A DNA stretch of 64,000 bases. Source: Catenulispora acidiphila DSM 44928 (GTDB lineage Bacteria; Actinomycetota; Actinomycetes; Streptomycetales; Catenulisporaceae). Under the pieces are notes generated by a model. The model was not told the origin of the DNA, made no database searches, and saw nothing but the letters and a program-made list of their open reading frames with translations. Position numbers and translations under genes: made by a program. The stretch spans positions 8,970,229 to 9,034,228 of the forward strand of contig NC_013131.1 of NCBI RefSeq assembly GCF_000024025.1, given 5' to 3'. Below, piece after piece: positions 27,087 to 36,970 of this stretch (position 1 is its first letter; every line of letters starts with the position of its first letter).

Positions 27087-27947
27087 TCAGAACAGGATCG
27101 ACGCGAAAGCGCCGACCTCCTCGAACCCGACTTTGCGGTAGACGGCGCGCGCGGGAGCGTTGTAGTCGTTCACGTACAGGCTCACCACCGACGCGAAATC
27201 GCGCAGCGCGTACTCCACGACGGCGGCCATCCCGGCGGCGGCGATCCCCTTGCCGCGCAGCGCCGGGTGCGTCCACACCCCCTGGATCTGGCACGCGCGC
27301 TCGGTCACCGCGCCGATCTCGGCCTTGAACACCACGTGCCCGTCCTCGATCCAGGCGAAGGCCCGGCCGGCGTGCACGAGTTCGGAGACGCGCGCGCGGT
27401 AGGAGTTGCCGTTGTCGTCGCCGACCGGCGAGACCCCGACCTCCTCGGTGAACATCGCTATACAGGCCGGCAGGAGCGTGTCTATCTGGCTCGGGGTCAC
27501 CGGCTTGACGCGGAAGTCCGGCTCCACAGCCGGGGAGGAGCCGCGGATCTCCATCAGCGGCTGGCTGGCGCGCACCTCGCGCGCCGGACCCCAGGTCGGA
27601 CGCACCTGTTCCCACAACGCCATCGCGGCCTCGGCGGGCCCGACGATCGAGGAGCAGCGGCGGCCCTGGCGGCGGGCGCGCTCGGCGAACGCCCGCACGG
27701 CCTCGGGACTCGCCTCGACCGGGACCAGGTTCGCCCCGGAGTAGCACAGCGCGTCGAGCTTGCCGTTGACGATGTGGCCCCAGACCTCGCCGCCGAGGCG
27801 CCACGCGTCCAGACCGGAGGCCTCGACCCGGGAGGCGACGAAGACGTTGGCGACCGGATCGCGCGCCAGCAGCGCGCGGACGTCGGCCAGGTCGGCCACA
27901 CCCAGCAGCCTGGTGTTGGTCCCGCGGACCCTGGACAACACGCTCAT
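27087..27947 (-). CDS. GNAT acetyltransferase with DUF4081 N-domain
   Basis: 286 aa. An N-terminal DUF4081-type domain (ARDPVANVFVASRVEASGLD...GAYLLCYSGANLVPV-like) is followed by a GNAT domain with IQGVWTHPALRGKGIAAAGMAAVVEYALRD (acetyl-CoA loop) and LYVNDYNAPARAVYRKVGFEEVGAF. Substrate unknown. The gene regularly neighbours ispG in actinobacteria, as here (162 bp downstream of ispG, same strand). Confidence 0.85.
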   Translation of the reverse strand: MSVLSRVRGTNTRLLGVADLADVRALLARDPVANVFVASRVEASGLDAWRLGGEVWGHIVNGKLDALCYSGANLVPVEASPEAVRAFAERARRQGRRCSSIVGPAEAAMALWEQVRPTWGPAREVRASQPLMEIRGSSPAVEPDFRVKPVTPSQIDTLLPACIAMFTEEVGVSPVGDDNGNSYRARVSELVHAGRAFAWIEDGHVVFKAEIGAVTERACQIQGVWTHPALRGKGIAAAGMAAVVEYALRDFASVVSLYVNDYNAPARAVYRKVGFEEVGAFASILF

Positions 27948-28109
27948 CGCACGATCACCAGTTCACTGTACGTCGCGGAAACGGCCGCGCACCGACCAAG
28001 CGGCTATTCGGTGCGCAGCCGTGACCGGAAAACGCTCTACAGAGGTTCGGAAGAACGCTCTGGAGCAGTTCTCCAGGACCCCATATAGGACGGTACTGGA
28101 AGCCGGGCG

Positions 28110-29279
28110 CTAAAGCGCGGCGTTCACAGACTCCACGATCTCACCGGTCTCGGCGTCGATCTCCAGACCCATCTCCGAGGCGAGCTTGAACGCCTCCTCG
28201 ATCAAGGTCTCCACGATCTGCGCCTCCGGCACGGTCTTGATGACCTCGCCGCGCACGAAGATCTGGCCCTTGCCGTTGCCGGAGGCCACCCCGAGGTCCG
28301 CCTCGCGCGCCTCGCCCGGACCGTTCACGACGCAGCCCATGACGGCCACCCGCAGGGGTACCTTCAGCCCGTCGAGCGCGGCGCTGACCTGGTCGGCGAG
28401 CTTGTAGACGTCGACCTGCGCCCGGCCGCAGGAGGGACAGGAGACGATCTCCAGGCCGCGCTTGCGCAGGCCGAGGGACTCCAGGATCTGCGCGCCGACC
28501 TTCACCTCTTCCACCGGCGGGGCGGACAGCGAGACGCGGATGGTGTCGCCGATGCCCTCGGACAGCAGCGCGCCGAAGGCGACGGCGGACTTGATCGTGC
28601 CCTGGAACGCCGGGCCGGCCTCGGTGACGCCGAGGTGCAGCGGGTAGTCGCAGGCCTCGGCCAGCAGCCGGTAGGCGTTGATCATCACGACCGGGTCGTT
28701 GTGCTTGACCGAGATCTTGATGTCGCGGAAGTCGTGCTCCTCGAACAGCGAGCACTCCCACAGCGCGGATTCCACCAGCGCCTCGGCGGTGGCCTTGCCG
28801 TACTTCTCGTACAGCCGCTTGTCCAGGGAGCCGGCGTTCACGCCGATCCGGATCGGGACGCCGGCGGCCTTGGCCGCCTTGGCGATCTCGCCGACCTTGT
28901 CGTCGAAGGCCTTGATGTTGCCCGGGTTCACCCGCACCGCGGCGCAGCCGGCGTCGATCGCGGCGAAGACGTACTTGGGCTGGAAGTGGATGTCGGCGAT
29001 GACCGGGATCTGCGACTTGCGCGCGATCTGGGGCAGCGCGTCGGCGTCGTCCTGGGAGGGCACCGCGACCCGCACGATCTGGCAGCCGGCGGCGGTGAGC
29101 TGCGCGATCTGCTGGAGCGTGGCGTTCACGTCGGCGGTGAGGGTCGTGGTCATCGACTGCACCGAGACCGGCGCGTCCCCGCCCACCGGGACGTTCCCCA
29201 CCATGATCTGGCGGGACTTGCGGCGGACGGCAAGCGGCTTGGTCGGGAGTGCGGGCATGCCCAGCGCGATGGCGGTCAA
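28110..29279 (-). CDS. ispG: 4-hydroxy-3-methylbut-2-enyl diphosphate synthase (flavodoxin type) IspG
   Basis: 389 aa. [41 protein letters not shown] and HLGVTEAGP trace the TIM barrel. The [4Fe-4S] domain has [11 protein letters not shown] and [20 protein letters not shown]. It converts MEcPP to HMBPP, the penultimate MEP-pathway step. The TTG start at 29279 gives the family N-terminus TAIALGMP, with GGTGAG just upstream. The run dxr, protease, ispG is the usual MEP-linked order. Confidence 0.95.
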   Translation of the reverse strand: MTAIALGMPALPTKPLAVRRKSRQIMVGNVPVGGDAPVSVQSMTTTLTADVNATLQQIAQLTAAGCQIVRVAVPSQDDADALPQIARKSQIPVIADIHFQPKYVFAAIDAGCAAVRVNPGNIKAFDDKVGEIAKAAKAAGVPIRIGVNAGSLDKRLYEKYGKATAEALVESALWECSLFEEHDFRDIKISVKHNDPVVMINAYRLLAEACDYPLHLGVTEAGPAFQGTIKSAVAFGALLSEGIGDTIRVSLSAPPVEEVKVGAQILESLGLRKRGLEIVSCPSCGRAQVDVYKLADQVSAALDGLKVPLRVAVMGCVVNGPGEAREADLGVASGNGKGQIFVRGEVIKTVPEAQIVETLIEEAFKLASEMGLEIDAETGEIVESVNAAL

Positions 29280-29457
29280 GGTCTCACCGTTCCGTGAATG
29301 GTTTTCTGCTCACCTCAACGCTACGGCACCGCGCGGGGGTGTCCGCACCGCCCGCGAGATTTTCACTCGGCCTTCACCGGCGCCAGGGTGGCGCAGGTCA
29401 CAGCTACCGCGCAGACGTCGGCGGGTCAATCCCCGATCAGGGCGGAGCCGGACCCGG

Positions 29458-30699
29458 TCAGCTCGGGAACTTCAGCGGGTTGGTGATGTCCGCGGCCATC
29501 AGCAGCAGCGACAGGCCGACGAACAGGACCAGGAAGGTGAACGCCGCCGGCATCAGCTTGTTCAGGTCCACGCGGCCCGGGTCCGGACGGCCGAAGGCCT
29601 TGGCGATCTTGCGGCGCCCGGCCTCGTACAGCGCGATCGCGATGTGCCCGCCGTCCAGGGGCAGCAGCGGCAGCAGGTTGAAGATGCCGATGAACATGTT
29701 GATGCTGGCGATGTAGTACAGGAAGCCGCCGTAGCCGCTGTTCTGGATCACGCCGCCGGTCAGGCTCGCCATGCCGACCACGCCCACCGGGGCGTCCGCC
29801 GAACGCGGCTTGTCGCTGGTGGTCGCCTGGAACAGCTTCGGGATCGAGGCCGGGATGTCGATCAGGCCGGTGACCGAGCCCTTGGCGAAGCTGCCGAAGG
29901 TGGTGAAGCCGTTGCCGACCTCGTTCGCGAACCCGGGGTGCGTCCAGACCAGCTGCGGCGCCTGGATGCCGATCATCAGACCGAGCTGCACCTTGCTCGG
30001 GTCGGCGGAGATGTTGCCCACCGACGGCGTGATCGTCGTCGTGTGCTGCTGGCCGTCGCGCACATAGGTGACCTCCACCGGCACCGGGGCGCTGACCGGC
30101 TTGTTGTCGGCGCCGAGCGCCGGCTGGCCCTTGTGCAGCAGCGACGTCACCGAGTCCGGGCCGTCCTGCCAGCTGGTGACGTGCGTGCCGTTCACCGTGA
30201 TGATCTTGTCGCCGTTCCGCAGCTGCGCCGCCCTGGCCGGGCTCGGGGCGTCCCCGGGGGCGCACGCGCCGGCGGTGGTCTTCAGGCACTGGGTGACGTT
30301 CCCGACCGTCCCGGACAGGTCCTGCGACCGCACACCCCAGGTCAGCGGGACCAGCAGCAGCAGGAGCAGGGCGATCATGAAGTGCACCAGCGAACCCGCC
30401 GACAGCGTCAGCAGCCGCCAGCCCAGCGGCTTGTGGTAGAACGCCCGCGGCTCGTCCTCGGGCTCGATCGGCTCCAGGTCCGTCATCCCGACGATCTTCA
30501 CGTAGCCGCCGGCCGGGATGGCCTTCACGCCGTACTCGGTCTCGCCCCGGCGGAAGGACCAGATCCGCGGCCCGAACCCGACGAAGTACTCGGTGACCTT
30601 GCCGCCGGCCTTGCGGGCGGACACCATGTGCCCGGCCTCGTGCAGCATGATCGACGCCACGAGCGCGATGACGAACAGGATGATGCCTAGCGGGCCCAC
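29458..30699 (-). CDS. Site-2 intramembrane metalloprotease (RseP/Rip1 family)
   Basis: 413 aa. HEAGH at residues 20-24 in the first TM helix and LLPLLPLDGGH near the C-terminus supply the zinc-binding His pair and Asp. A PDZ domain (RNGDKIITVNGTHVTSWQDG) lies between. Four TM segments are expected. Family members cut anti-sigma factors and other membrane proteins inside the bilayer; the mycobacterial relative is Rip1. It is coded between dxr and ispG, the conserved position. Substrate here unknown. Confidence 0.92.
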   Translation of the reverse strand: MGPLGIILFVIALVASIMLHEAGHMVSARKAGGKVTEYFVGFGPRIWSFRRGETEYGVKAIPAGGYVKIVGMTDLEPIEPEDEPRAFYHKPLGWRLLTLSAGSLVHFMIALLLLLLVPLTWGVRSQDLSGTVGNVTQCLKTTAGACAPGDAPSPARAAQLRNGDKIITVNGTHVTSWQDGPDSVTSLLHKGQPALGADNKPVSAPVPVEVTYVRDGQQHTTTITPSVGNISADPSKVQLGLMIGIQAPQLVWTHPGFANEVGNGFTTFGSFAKGSVTGLIDIPASIPKLFQATTSDKPRSADAPVGVVGMASLTGGVIQNSGYGGFLYYIASINMFIGIFNLLPLLPLDGGHIAIALYEAGRRKIAKAFGRPDPGRVDLNKLMPAAFTFLVLFVGLSLLLMAADITNPLKFPS

Positions 30700-30779
30700 T
30701 TATCCACCTATCGTCGTCGGCGCTGGCGCGGGGCCGACCCCGCCACCGATCGATACCTAGTCAGCGACAACTGTCTCTG

Positions 30780-32003
30780 TCAGCTCAATGTCTGTCCGCC
30801 GGTTGTGAGTTCCCGCGCGCGCGTACGCGCCCAGGAATCCGCCTCCAGAACGGCCTCCAGGGTAAGGTCCCCACCCTGAGAGCGCGCTGAACCGGCGTGT
30901 TCGGCGACCACCCGTTCGATGGTATCGACGATCGCCGGGAAGCGGAGGCGGCCGGCGAGGAACGCCGCCACACACTCCTCGTTGGCACCGTTGAAGACCG
31001 CCGGGGCGGTCCCACCGGTTGCGCCGACCTGCTTGGCCAGCCGGACCGAGGGGAACGCCTCGTCGTCCAGCGGGAAGAACTCCCAGGTGGAGGCCTTGGT
31101 CCAGTCTATGGCCGGGGCGGCGCCGGGGATCCGGTCGGGCCAGCCGAGCGCCAGGGCGATCGGCAGCCGCATGTCCGGCGGACTGGCCTGGGCCAGGGTC
31201 GAGCCGTCCACGAACTGCACCATGGAGTGCACGATGGACTGCGGGTGCACCACGACCTCGATGCGCTCGAAGGGGACGTCGAACAACAGATGCGCCTCGA
31301 TCACCTCCAGGCCCTTGTTCACCAGGGTCGAGGAATTGCAGGTGACCAGCGGTCCCATGGTCCAGGTCGGGTGCTTCATCGCCTGTTCGGGCGACACGTC
31401 CGCCATCTCCGCGCGGGTCCGGCCGCGGAACGGACCGCCGGAGGCCGTGACGATGAGCTTCTCAACTTCCTCCGCGCGACCGCCGCGCAGCGCCTGCGCC
31501 AGCGCGGAGTGTTCGGAGTCGACCGGGACGATCTGCCCGGGCTTGGCGCGGCGGGCGACCAGGTCGCCGCCGATGATCAGCGACTCCTTGTTCGCCAGCG
31601 CGAGGGTCCGGCCGGCGTCCAGGGCGGCCAGCGTGGCCTTCAGACCGGCGGCGCCGTCGATGGCGTTCAGGACGATGTCGCACGCGCGGGCGGCGAGTTC
31701 GGTGGCGGCGTCGGGCCCGGCGAGGATCTCAGGGATCTGGAACTCGCCGGCGGAGTAGCCGCGTTTCTTGGCCGAGGCGTAGAAGGCGAGGTTCAGGTCC
31801 TGCGCGGCACTGCCCTTGGCGACGGCCACGGTGCGCGCGCCGGTGGCCAGCGCCTGCTCGGCGAGGAGCTCCGGATTCCCGCCGCCGGCGGCCAACCCGA
31901 CGATGCGGAAGCGGTCGGGATTGCGGGCGACCAGGTCCAGGGTCTGGGTGCCGATGGAACCGGTCGAGCCGAGAAGGATGATGTCGCGCACGGTGTGGGT
32001 CAC
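30780..32003 (-). CDS. dxr: 1-deoxy-D-xylulose 5-phosphate reductoisomerase
   Basis: 407 aa from the GTG at 32003 ([22 protein letters not shown]). NADPH-binding [39 protein letters not shown] and HPTWTMG are all present. It makes MEP from DXP, the first committed isoprenoid step. A GTG at 32060 would add 19 residues; the shorter start is preferred because it fits the family and CAGAAT lies 6 nt upstream, as in leaderless genes. The protease and ispG follow on the same strand. Confidence 0.95.
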   Translation of the reverse strand: MTHTVRDIILLGSTGSIGTQTLDLVARNPDRFRIVGLAAGGGNPELLAEQALATGARTVAVAKGSAAQDLNLAFYASAKKRGYSAGEFQIPEILAGPDAATELAARACDIVLNAIDGAAGLKATLAALDAGRTLALANKESLIIGGDLVARRAKPGQIVPVDSEHSALAQALRGGRAEEVEKLIVTASGGPFRGRTRAEMADVSPEQAMKHPTWTMGPLVTCNSSTLVNKGLEVIEAHLLFDVPFERIEVVVHPQSIVHSMVQFVDGSTLAQASPPDMRLPIALALGWPDRIPGAAPAIDWTKASTWEFFPLDDEAFPSVRLAKQVGATGGTAPAVFNGANEECVAAFLAGRLRFPAIVDTIERVVAEHAGSARSQGGDLTLEAVLEADSWARTRARELTTGGQTLS

Positions 32004-32112
32004 GTCGTCATTCTGGCTTACCCCTCGCGGGCGCCGGGCCGCCTGGCGGGCGACGGTCACACGAGTTTCACACCGTCGCGCTCATTTCCGCCGGGGACCC
32101 GCGAACAGCTCG

Positions 32113-32745
32113 CTACATCTCCATCAGGCGCAGGGACAGCCCGCCGACCGGGATCCGGTCGATCTCGCCGCCGGCGTCCCGCAGATCGGTGAGCACCAGG
32201 TCGTCGTACATCAGGTGGGCCGCGTCGTGCGGCCACAGGATGGCCCACAGCCACAGGCCGCCGGCCTCGCCGAGGAACACCGCGCGGTCACCGGTGTCCG
32301 GGACGCACCACATGGAGGTGGAGCGGCCGGCGGCGTAGAGCTTGGCGTGCGCGGCGTTCTCCTCGAAGATCTCGCCGGGGTCGAAGCCCTCGAGCCCTGC
32401 GAAACAGGCGCCGAGGCCGACACCCATCTCCTCGGCGATCAGCAAGAGTTCCCCGACGCCGCCGAACGGGTTCGGGCCGGCACAGGCCACGGCGGTCGCG
32501 CGGGCACCGGCCTCGTCGCCGGCGTAGGCGATGCCGGTGAACTCCCAGCCGGTCGGCAGCGGCCAGGGCATCCACACCGGGACCTGGCTGTTGGCGGCCG
32601 TCTCGGCCAGCTCCTTCACCGTGGGCGGCTGCACCGGCTGGAGCGGGTGGACCGTTCCGTGGAGGTCGCACTGCCAGGCCGGGGACAGCTCGCCGGGCGC
32701 GCGCACCCGGCTCCCACAGCGTGGGCAGCTGGGCTCGACCTTCAT
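32113..32745 (-). CDS. DUF6758 conserved actinobacterial protein
   Basis: 210 aa. It opens with a zinc-ribbon-like MKVEPSCPRCGSRVRAPGELSPAWQCDLHGTVHPLQP (CxxC...C...H). VPVWMPWPLPTGWEFTGIAYAGDE, GELLLIAEEMGVGLGA and MYDDLVLTDLRDAGGEIDRIP follow. The family is widespread in actinobacteria with no known function. The ATG at 32745 begins at the ribbon. 109 bp upstream of dxr on the same strand. Confidence 0.8.
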   Translation of the reverse strand: MKVEPSCPRCGSRVRAPGELSPAWQCDLHGTVHPLQPVQPPTVKELAETAANSQVPVWMPWPLPTGWEFTGIAYAGDEAGARATAVACAGPNPFGGVGELLLIAEEMGVGLGACFAGLEGFDPGEIFEENAAHAKLYAAGRSTSMWCVPDTGDRAVFLGEAGGLWLWAILWPHDAAHLMYDDLVLTDLRDAGGEIDRIPVGGLSLRLMEM

Positions 32746-32900
32746 AGAGATTGACGGTCCTCTCGTCGGCGCCGGTCCGTCAAGCCCCGTCACCCGGATG
32801 GCGGGCGGGTCGGGCCGGTGACGGGGCGCGGTTTCGGGTGCGCGCCCCTGTCTGTGTTCTCCCGCGCCCTCCCGCGCTCCAATCCCGCGAGGGCGATCGG

Positions 32901-33404
32901 CTACGCCGACGGGGTCGGACGGCCGGGCTGCTCGCCGCCGCGGGCGTCGCCGTACGAGCGCTTGGGGACCATCACCTTGCGGCGGAAGACGCAGACCACG
33001 GTGCCGTCCTGCTTGTAGCCCTTCGTCTGGACGTACACGATGCCGCGGTCGTCCTTGGACTTGGACTCGGTCTTGTCCAGGACCTCGGTCTCGCCATAGA
33101 TGGTGTCGCCGTGGAAGGTCGGCGCGATGTGCCGCAGGGACTCCACTTCCAGGTTCGCGATCGCCTTGCCGGACACGTCCGCCACCGACATGCCGAGCAG
33201 CAGGGAGTAGATGTAGTTGCCGACGACCACGTTCCGCTTGAAGTCGGTGGTCTCCTCGGCGTAGTTCGCGTCCAGGTGGAGCGGGTGGTGGTTCATGGTG
33301 ATCAGGCAGAACAGGTGGTCGTCGTACTCGGTGACCGTCTTGCCGGGCCAGTGCTTGTACACCGCGCCGACCTCGAACTCCTCGAAATACCGGCCGAACT
33401 GCAT
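32901..33404 (-). CDS. MaoC-family hot-dog dehydratase
   Basis: 167 aa. GRYFEEFEVGAVYKHWPGKTVTEYDDHLFCLITMNHHPLHLDANYAE carries the MaoC hydratase signature (Asp and His in the NxxPLHxD region), with VVVGNYIYSLLLGMSV and HGDTIYGETEVLDK. It is expected to hydrate or dehydrate a CoA ester. This subfamily usually sits beside an acyl-CoA dehydrogenase and a CitE-like lyase, both encoded 3.6 kb away on the same strand. AAGGGA precedes the ATG. Confidence 0.88.
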   Translation of the reverse strand: MQFGRYFEEFEVGAVYKHWPGKTVTEYDDHLFCLITMNHHPLHLDANYAEETTDFKRNVVVGNYIYSLLLGMSVADVSGKAIANLEVESLRHIAPTFHGDTIYGETEVLDKTESKSKDDRGIVYVQTKGYKQDGTVVCVFRRKVMVPKRSYGDARGGEQPGRPTPSA

Positions 33405-33533
33405 GGGTGGGTCCCTTCTCACCTGGTCGCCGCCGCCTCGGCGGTCGGCGCGCACGCCGTGCCTGTCTGCGGTCATCTTCGCGCAGAGGGCTACTCGCCA
33501 GTAGTACGCCGGGCGGTGAGGTCCGCCACGTTC

Positions 33534-33550
33534 TTGACGCCGCGCGTCAA
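33534..33550. promoter_or_regulatory. Palindrome upstream of the DUF4328 gene
   Basis: TTGACGC, CGC, GCGTCAA: seven-base perfect arms ending 10 nt before the ATG at 33561, in the divergent MaoC/DUF4328 spacer. It could be an operator; the left arm could also act as a -35 element. Confidence 0.4.
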
Positions 33551-33560
33551 CGCTGATGTG

Positions 33561-34664
33561 ATGCCCGGCGTGACCGGCAGCCCTATATCCCCGTACGGAT
33601 ACCCCGCGCCCTACGGCGCCAACGTGCCCCGCATCAGGACCTCCGTGCAGAGCCTGGGCACCGCCGTGACGGTGCTGCTGGCCCTGGACGCCGCGCTGGC
33701 CGTGCTCGCCGCCGGCCTCCTGGCCTGGCGCAACACCCTGATCGGCGACTTCCTGGGCGACCCGGCCTCGGTCGACCCGGACCGCATGAACACCGCCGAC
33801 CAGGCCGCCGGCAGCGCCACAGGCTGGTTCATCATCCTCACCGTGGCCACCGCCGTGGTCTTCATCTGCTGGTTCTGGGCCGCCCGCAACAACGCCGAGG
33901 TCTACGCCCCGAACCGCGGCTCCCTGCCCACCGGCTGGGCGATCGGCGGCTGGTTCATCCCGCTGGCCGGCCTGGTCATGCCCGGCATCGTCGCCCGCGA
34001 CATCCACCGCGGCACCATGGCCGGCCGCGACAACACCCGCGCCACCGGCGGCATGATCACCGGCTGGTGGTGGAGCTCCTACGTGGCCTTCTGGATCATG
34101 TGCGTGGTCGTCAGCGTCCAGAACGGCCGAGCCCGCAACGCCGCGGACCCCCTGGAGCACCTGCACGACGTCCGCTCAGCCTCCGAGGCGGGCATCATCG
34201 CCCTCTCGGTGGGAGTCGCGGCAGCCCTGCTGGCGATCACCTACGTGCAGACCATCACCAGGGCCCAGCGAGCCCGCATCCGCGAGGCCGGCTGGTACGC
34301 GCCGGGGCAGCCGTGGGCGTACGGGATGCCGTACGGGTACGGGGCGCCGATGCCCGGGTATCCGATGGGCATGCCCGTGCCGATGCCGATGCCGGGCCCG
34401 GGGCAGCCGCCGATGCCGGCGGGGCCGCCTGCTTTCGGGATGCCGGTTGCGATGCCGATGCCCGGGCAGCCGCCGATGCCGACAGGATCCGATGCTTTCG
34501 GCATGCCGGTGGCGATGCCGATGCAGGATGTGCCGGTCCAGAATCCGATACCGGCCGCTCATCCGCAGACCGCCGAGACTCAGACAGCTGAAACCCAGAC
34601 CGCCGATGTGCAGCCCACCGAACCGCCGAAGGAGCCCGGCGACTGGCCCAACCCGCCGAACTGA
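33561..34664 (+). CDS. DUF4328 membrane protein with Pro/Met-rich tail
   Basis: 367 aa. Four or five TM helices span about 30-245, including WFIILTVATAVVFICWFWAARNNAEVYAPNRGSLPTGWAIGGWFIPLAGLVMPGIVARDI, the DUF4328 core. The C-terminal ~115 residues are a cytoplasmic or surface tail of MPVPMPMPGPGQPPMP-type repeats (34350-34530) ending in TAETQTAETQTA. Function unknown; some relatives neighbour signalling genes. It has no strong ribosome site. Confidence 0.78.
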   Translation: MPGVTGSPISPYGYPAPYGANVPRIRTSVQSLGTAVTVLLALDAALAVLAAGLLAWRNTLIGDFLGDPASVDPDRMNTADQAAGSATGWFIILTVATAVVFICWFWAARNNAEVYAPNRGSLPTGWAIGGWFIPLAGLVMPGIVARDIHRGTMAGRDNTRATGGMITGWWWSSYVAFWIMCVVVSVQNGRARNAADPLEHLHDVRSASEAGIIALSVGVAAALLAITYVQTITRAQRARIREAGWYAPGQPWAYGMPYGYGAPMPGYPMGMPVPMPMPGPGQPPMPAGPPAFGMPVAMPMPGQPPMPTGSDAFGMPVAMPMQDVPVQNPIPAAHPQTAETQTAETQTADVQPTEPPKEPGDWPNPPN

Positions 34665-34713
34665 GCCGCACTCAGCGCCGCGGGCGAACCCGACCAGCCC
34701 TCGCCAGCACTCT

Positions 34714-34985
34714 GCTCGGCTTCAGCTGCGAGCGCGCTCAGCCAGCCCTGCCTGTACCGCGCCTAACCTCCACTTAGATCCGCAGCCAGCCCAGCCTGCA
34801 CCATGCTCAGCTTCAGCCGCGAGCGCGCCCAGCCAGCCCTGCCTGCATCGCGCTTAGACCCGCGGCTTGCCCAGCCTGCGCCGTGCTCGGCTTCAGCTGC
34901 GAGCGCGCTCAGCCAGTCCTGCTTCCACCGCGCTCGGCTTCAGCGTCAGCTTCGACCGCGAGCGCGCCCAGCCAGCCGACCCGGC
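34714..34985. repeat. Imperfect ~80-90 bp direct repeats in an intergenic gap
   Basis: The 344-bp gap between two convergent genes contains four copies of a block beginning GCTCGGCTTCAGC and continuing GAGCGCGCTCAGCCAG. They start at 34714, 34805, 34884 and 34932. The units are diverged and unevenly spaced. No ORF is credible here. Confidence 0.7.
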
Positions 34986-35008
34986 CCTGGGCGCGCCCCC
35001 GCCCCGTC

Positions 35009-35851
35009 TCAGTCCTCGATCTCGTCCGTCTCATCGTCATCGCCGTCGTCCTCCGCGGTCGCCCCGTAGGCCTCGGGCTCGCCGGCGGGCAGGACCTCGG
35101 AGATGTGCGGCGTCAGCTTCTTCAGGAGCAGGGCCAGTTGCTCCTCGTTGAGGACGTCGCCGACCACTGTGGCGTGGGCCAGGTCGCCGATCAGGGAGGC
35201 GGCTCGGGACAGGCCCGCGTCGCGGTCCCAGGCCCGGTAGGTCGCGGCTCGGGCGTAGCCTCGGGCCACGCGGGCGGCGCCCACGCGGTCGTGGCGGAGG
35301 AGTTCCAGGTCGGCGGCGTCGAGGACTTCGCGGCGGTCCACCTCGAAGATCACGTCGGGGCGCTCCATGCCCACCCCTATCTGGTCGACCTGCTGGCGCT
35401 CCAGGTTGGAGACCGCGGTGATCAGGCCGTTGACGTGGCGGCCGTTCGGGCCGTAGGCCCACCAGCCGGGGACCTCGGCGACCACCAGGAACTCGCGGGT
35501 GACGATGGCCTTGGCGCCGATGGCGCTGGAGGGTGTGTAGTGCTCCGGCGCGGGGACGGCCTGGAGCTGGAACAGCCGGAAGCCGCCGTCGATGCCGAGG
35601 GAGAGGGTCATGTCGTCGGCGATGCCCAGGCCCGCCTGCGCCGGGTCCGGGTAGACCAGGAGCCCCACCGGGACCTCGGTCTTCGGCGAGGCCTCGTCGT
35701 CGTCCACCGACAGCGGGTCGTGGTCCTGCCACGTCGAGGGGATGAACGTCGTCACGCCCCGCTCGAGGGCGTCGTAGAGGTCCACTTTGTGGTGGTCCGG
35801 CCCTACGAATCGTGTTCCGTCCATCCTCGCTATGACGTAGTAAGTCGCCAC
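35009..35851 (-). CDS. Conserved hypothetical protein with acidic tail
   Basis: 280 aa, soluble. TYYVIARMDGTRFVGPDHHKVDLYDALERG begins a beta-rich N-terminal half. About 185-230 is helical (RREVLDAADLELLRHDRVGAARVARGYARAATYRAW). The last ~25 residues are acidic (EDDGDDDETDEIED). I do not recognise the family. It follows the alpha/beta hydrolase on the same strand with an 89-bp gap. Confidence 0.6.
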   Translation of the reverse strand: MATYYVIARMDGTRFVGPDHHKVDLYDALERGVTTFIPSTWQDHDPLSVDDDEASPKTEVPVGLLVYPDPAQAGLGIADDMTLSLGIDGGFRLFQLQAVPAPEHYTPSSAIGAKAIVTREFLVVAEVPGWWAYGPNGRHVNGLITAVSNLERQQVDQIGVGMERPDVIFEVDRREVLDAADLELLRHDRVGAARVARGYARAATYRAWDRDAGLSRAASLIGDLAHATVVGDVLNEEQLALLLKKLTPHISEVLPAGEPEAYGATAEDDGDDDETDEIED

Positions 35852-35940
35852 TGTTTACTTCCCGCCCTATACGTTCGCGCTCTTCAACCGCCTCAAGGCA
35901 CCATCCTGCCGTAACCCGGCCCCGCAGCGGGAGCGACCAC

Positions 35941-36807
35941 TCAAAAACCCAGCGAGCGCACGGCGGTGGCGACCGCGTCCGGCCGGTCGGCGGCGATCAG
36001 GTGTTTGGCATCGGGTAACTCTACGACTTCGGCACCGGGAAACAAGCCCGCGAATTCGCGCTGACGTTCGACCCACCGCCGCGCGTGCGCGTCCTGCGCC
36101 GCACCCGCCGCCCCCACCAGCACCTGTACCAGAACCTCCGGGAACGGCCGCTCGCAGCGCAGCTCAAGCAACTCCACCGCGCTCGGCCGGTAGGACCACA
36201 GCTCGTTCACCACTGCCGCCGCGACCCGGCTGGACCGGTAGACCGCGCGCCCCAGTTCCCGGTCCGGATCCCGGTGCGTCGTGCTCGCGGCCTGATAGAC
36301 CAGCCGCCGCACCGCCGGTCCCAGCACCTGGTTCAGCCCGAGCGCCTTGGTCCCCCGAACGAACGCCTGCCCGAGCACGCGTCCGGGCCCGCCGGGCGCC
36401 GGCGTGATGTCCGGCTCGGCGCTGCCGTCGACGAAGACCACCCCGGCGATCCGCTCCGGATGCAGGCGCGCGAAGGCCTCGGCGTGGAAGGCGCCGTAGG
36501 AGTGCGCGACGACGAAGACCTTCTCCTCGGGTGCGACACCCACCGCGTCCAGCACCCGCCCCAGCCGCTCGGCCTCGCCGGCCAAGGTCTGCGGCAGCGG
36601 CCGTCCGTCGTCCCCGAACTCCTGCTGCGACCACCCCAGGCCGGGACGGTCGAAGCGCACCAGCCGGTGGTCCCCGGCCAGCAGCGGCACCACCGGGTTC
36701 CACTCGAACCAGGCGCCGGCCAGTCCCTGGACGAACAGCACCGCGGGCCCGTGCTCGCCGTCCCGGACGACGTGCAACAGCGTGCCGCGATCATCGACGA
36801 ACCTCAC
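35941..36807 (-). CDS. Alpha/beta hydrolase
   Basis: 288 aa from the GTG at 36807, chosen for a strong AGGAGG 4 nt upstream. The fold shows VLFVQGLAGAWFEWNP (oxyanion loop), RFDRPGLGWSQ, the nucleophile elbow VVAHSYGAFHAE (GxSxG-like HSYGAF) and a C-terminal DAKHLIAADRPD histidine. Substrate unknown. It is separated from the acyl-CoA dehydrogenase by a decamer repeat array. Confidence 0.85.
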   Translation of the reverse strand: MRFVDDRGTLLHVVRDGEHGPAVLFVQGLAGAWFEWNPVVPLLAGDHRLVRFDRPGLGWSQQEFGDDGRPLPQTLAGEAERLGRVLDAVGVAPEEKVFVVAHSYGAFHAEAFARLHPERIAGVVFVDGSAEPDITPAPGGPGRVLGQAFVRGTKALGLNQVLGPAVRRLVYQAASTTHRDPDRELGRAVYRSSRVAAAVVNELWSYRPSAVELLELRCERPFPEVLVQVLVGAAGAAQDAHARRWVERQREFAGLFPGAEVVELPDAKHLIAADRPDAVATAVRSLGF

Positions 36808-36910
36808 CGCGCCTCCTCCCAGCCATGATCCCACGCATACCCGCTGAAACACCGGAACACCGAAGCGCCCGGCCCTCGCCAGTGGGAAGCCGGGCGCCGC
36901 GCAAACGGAA

Positions 36911-36970
36911 CAGAAGTCGAAGCAGAGCGAACCAGGGCGAACCAGAGCGAAGCAGAACGAGACAGAGCCC
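36911..36970. repeat. Decamer tandem repeat array
   Basis: Six contiguous 10-nt units of the form ACCAGAGCGA (36911-36970), each with one to four changes, ending in the stop codon of the acyl-CoA dehydrogenase gene. The 10-nt period equals one helical turn. Confidence 0.7.
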
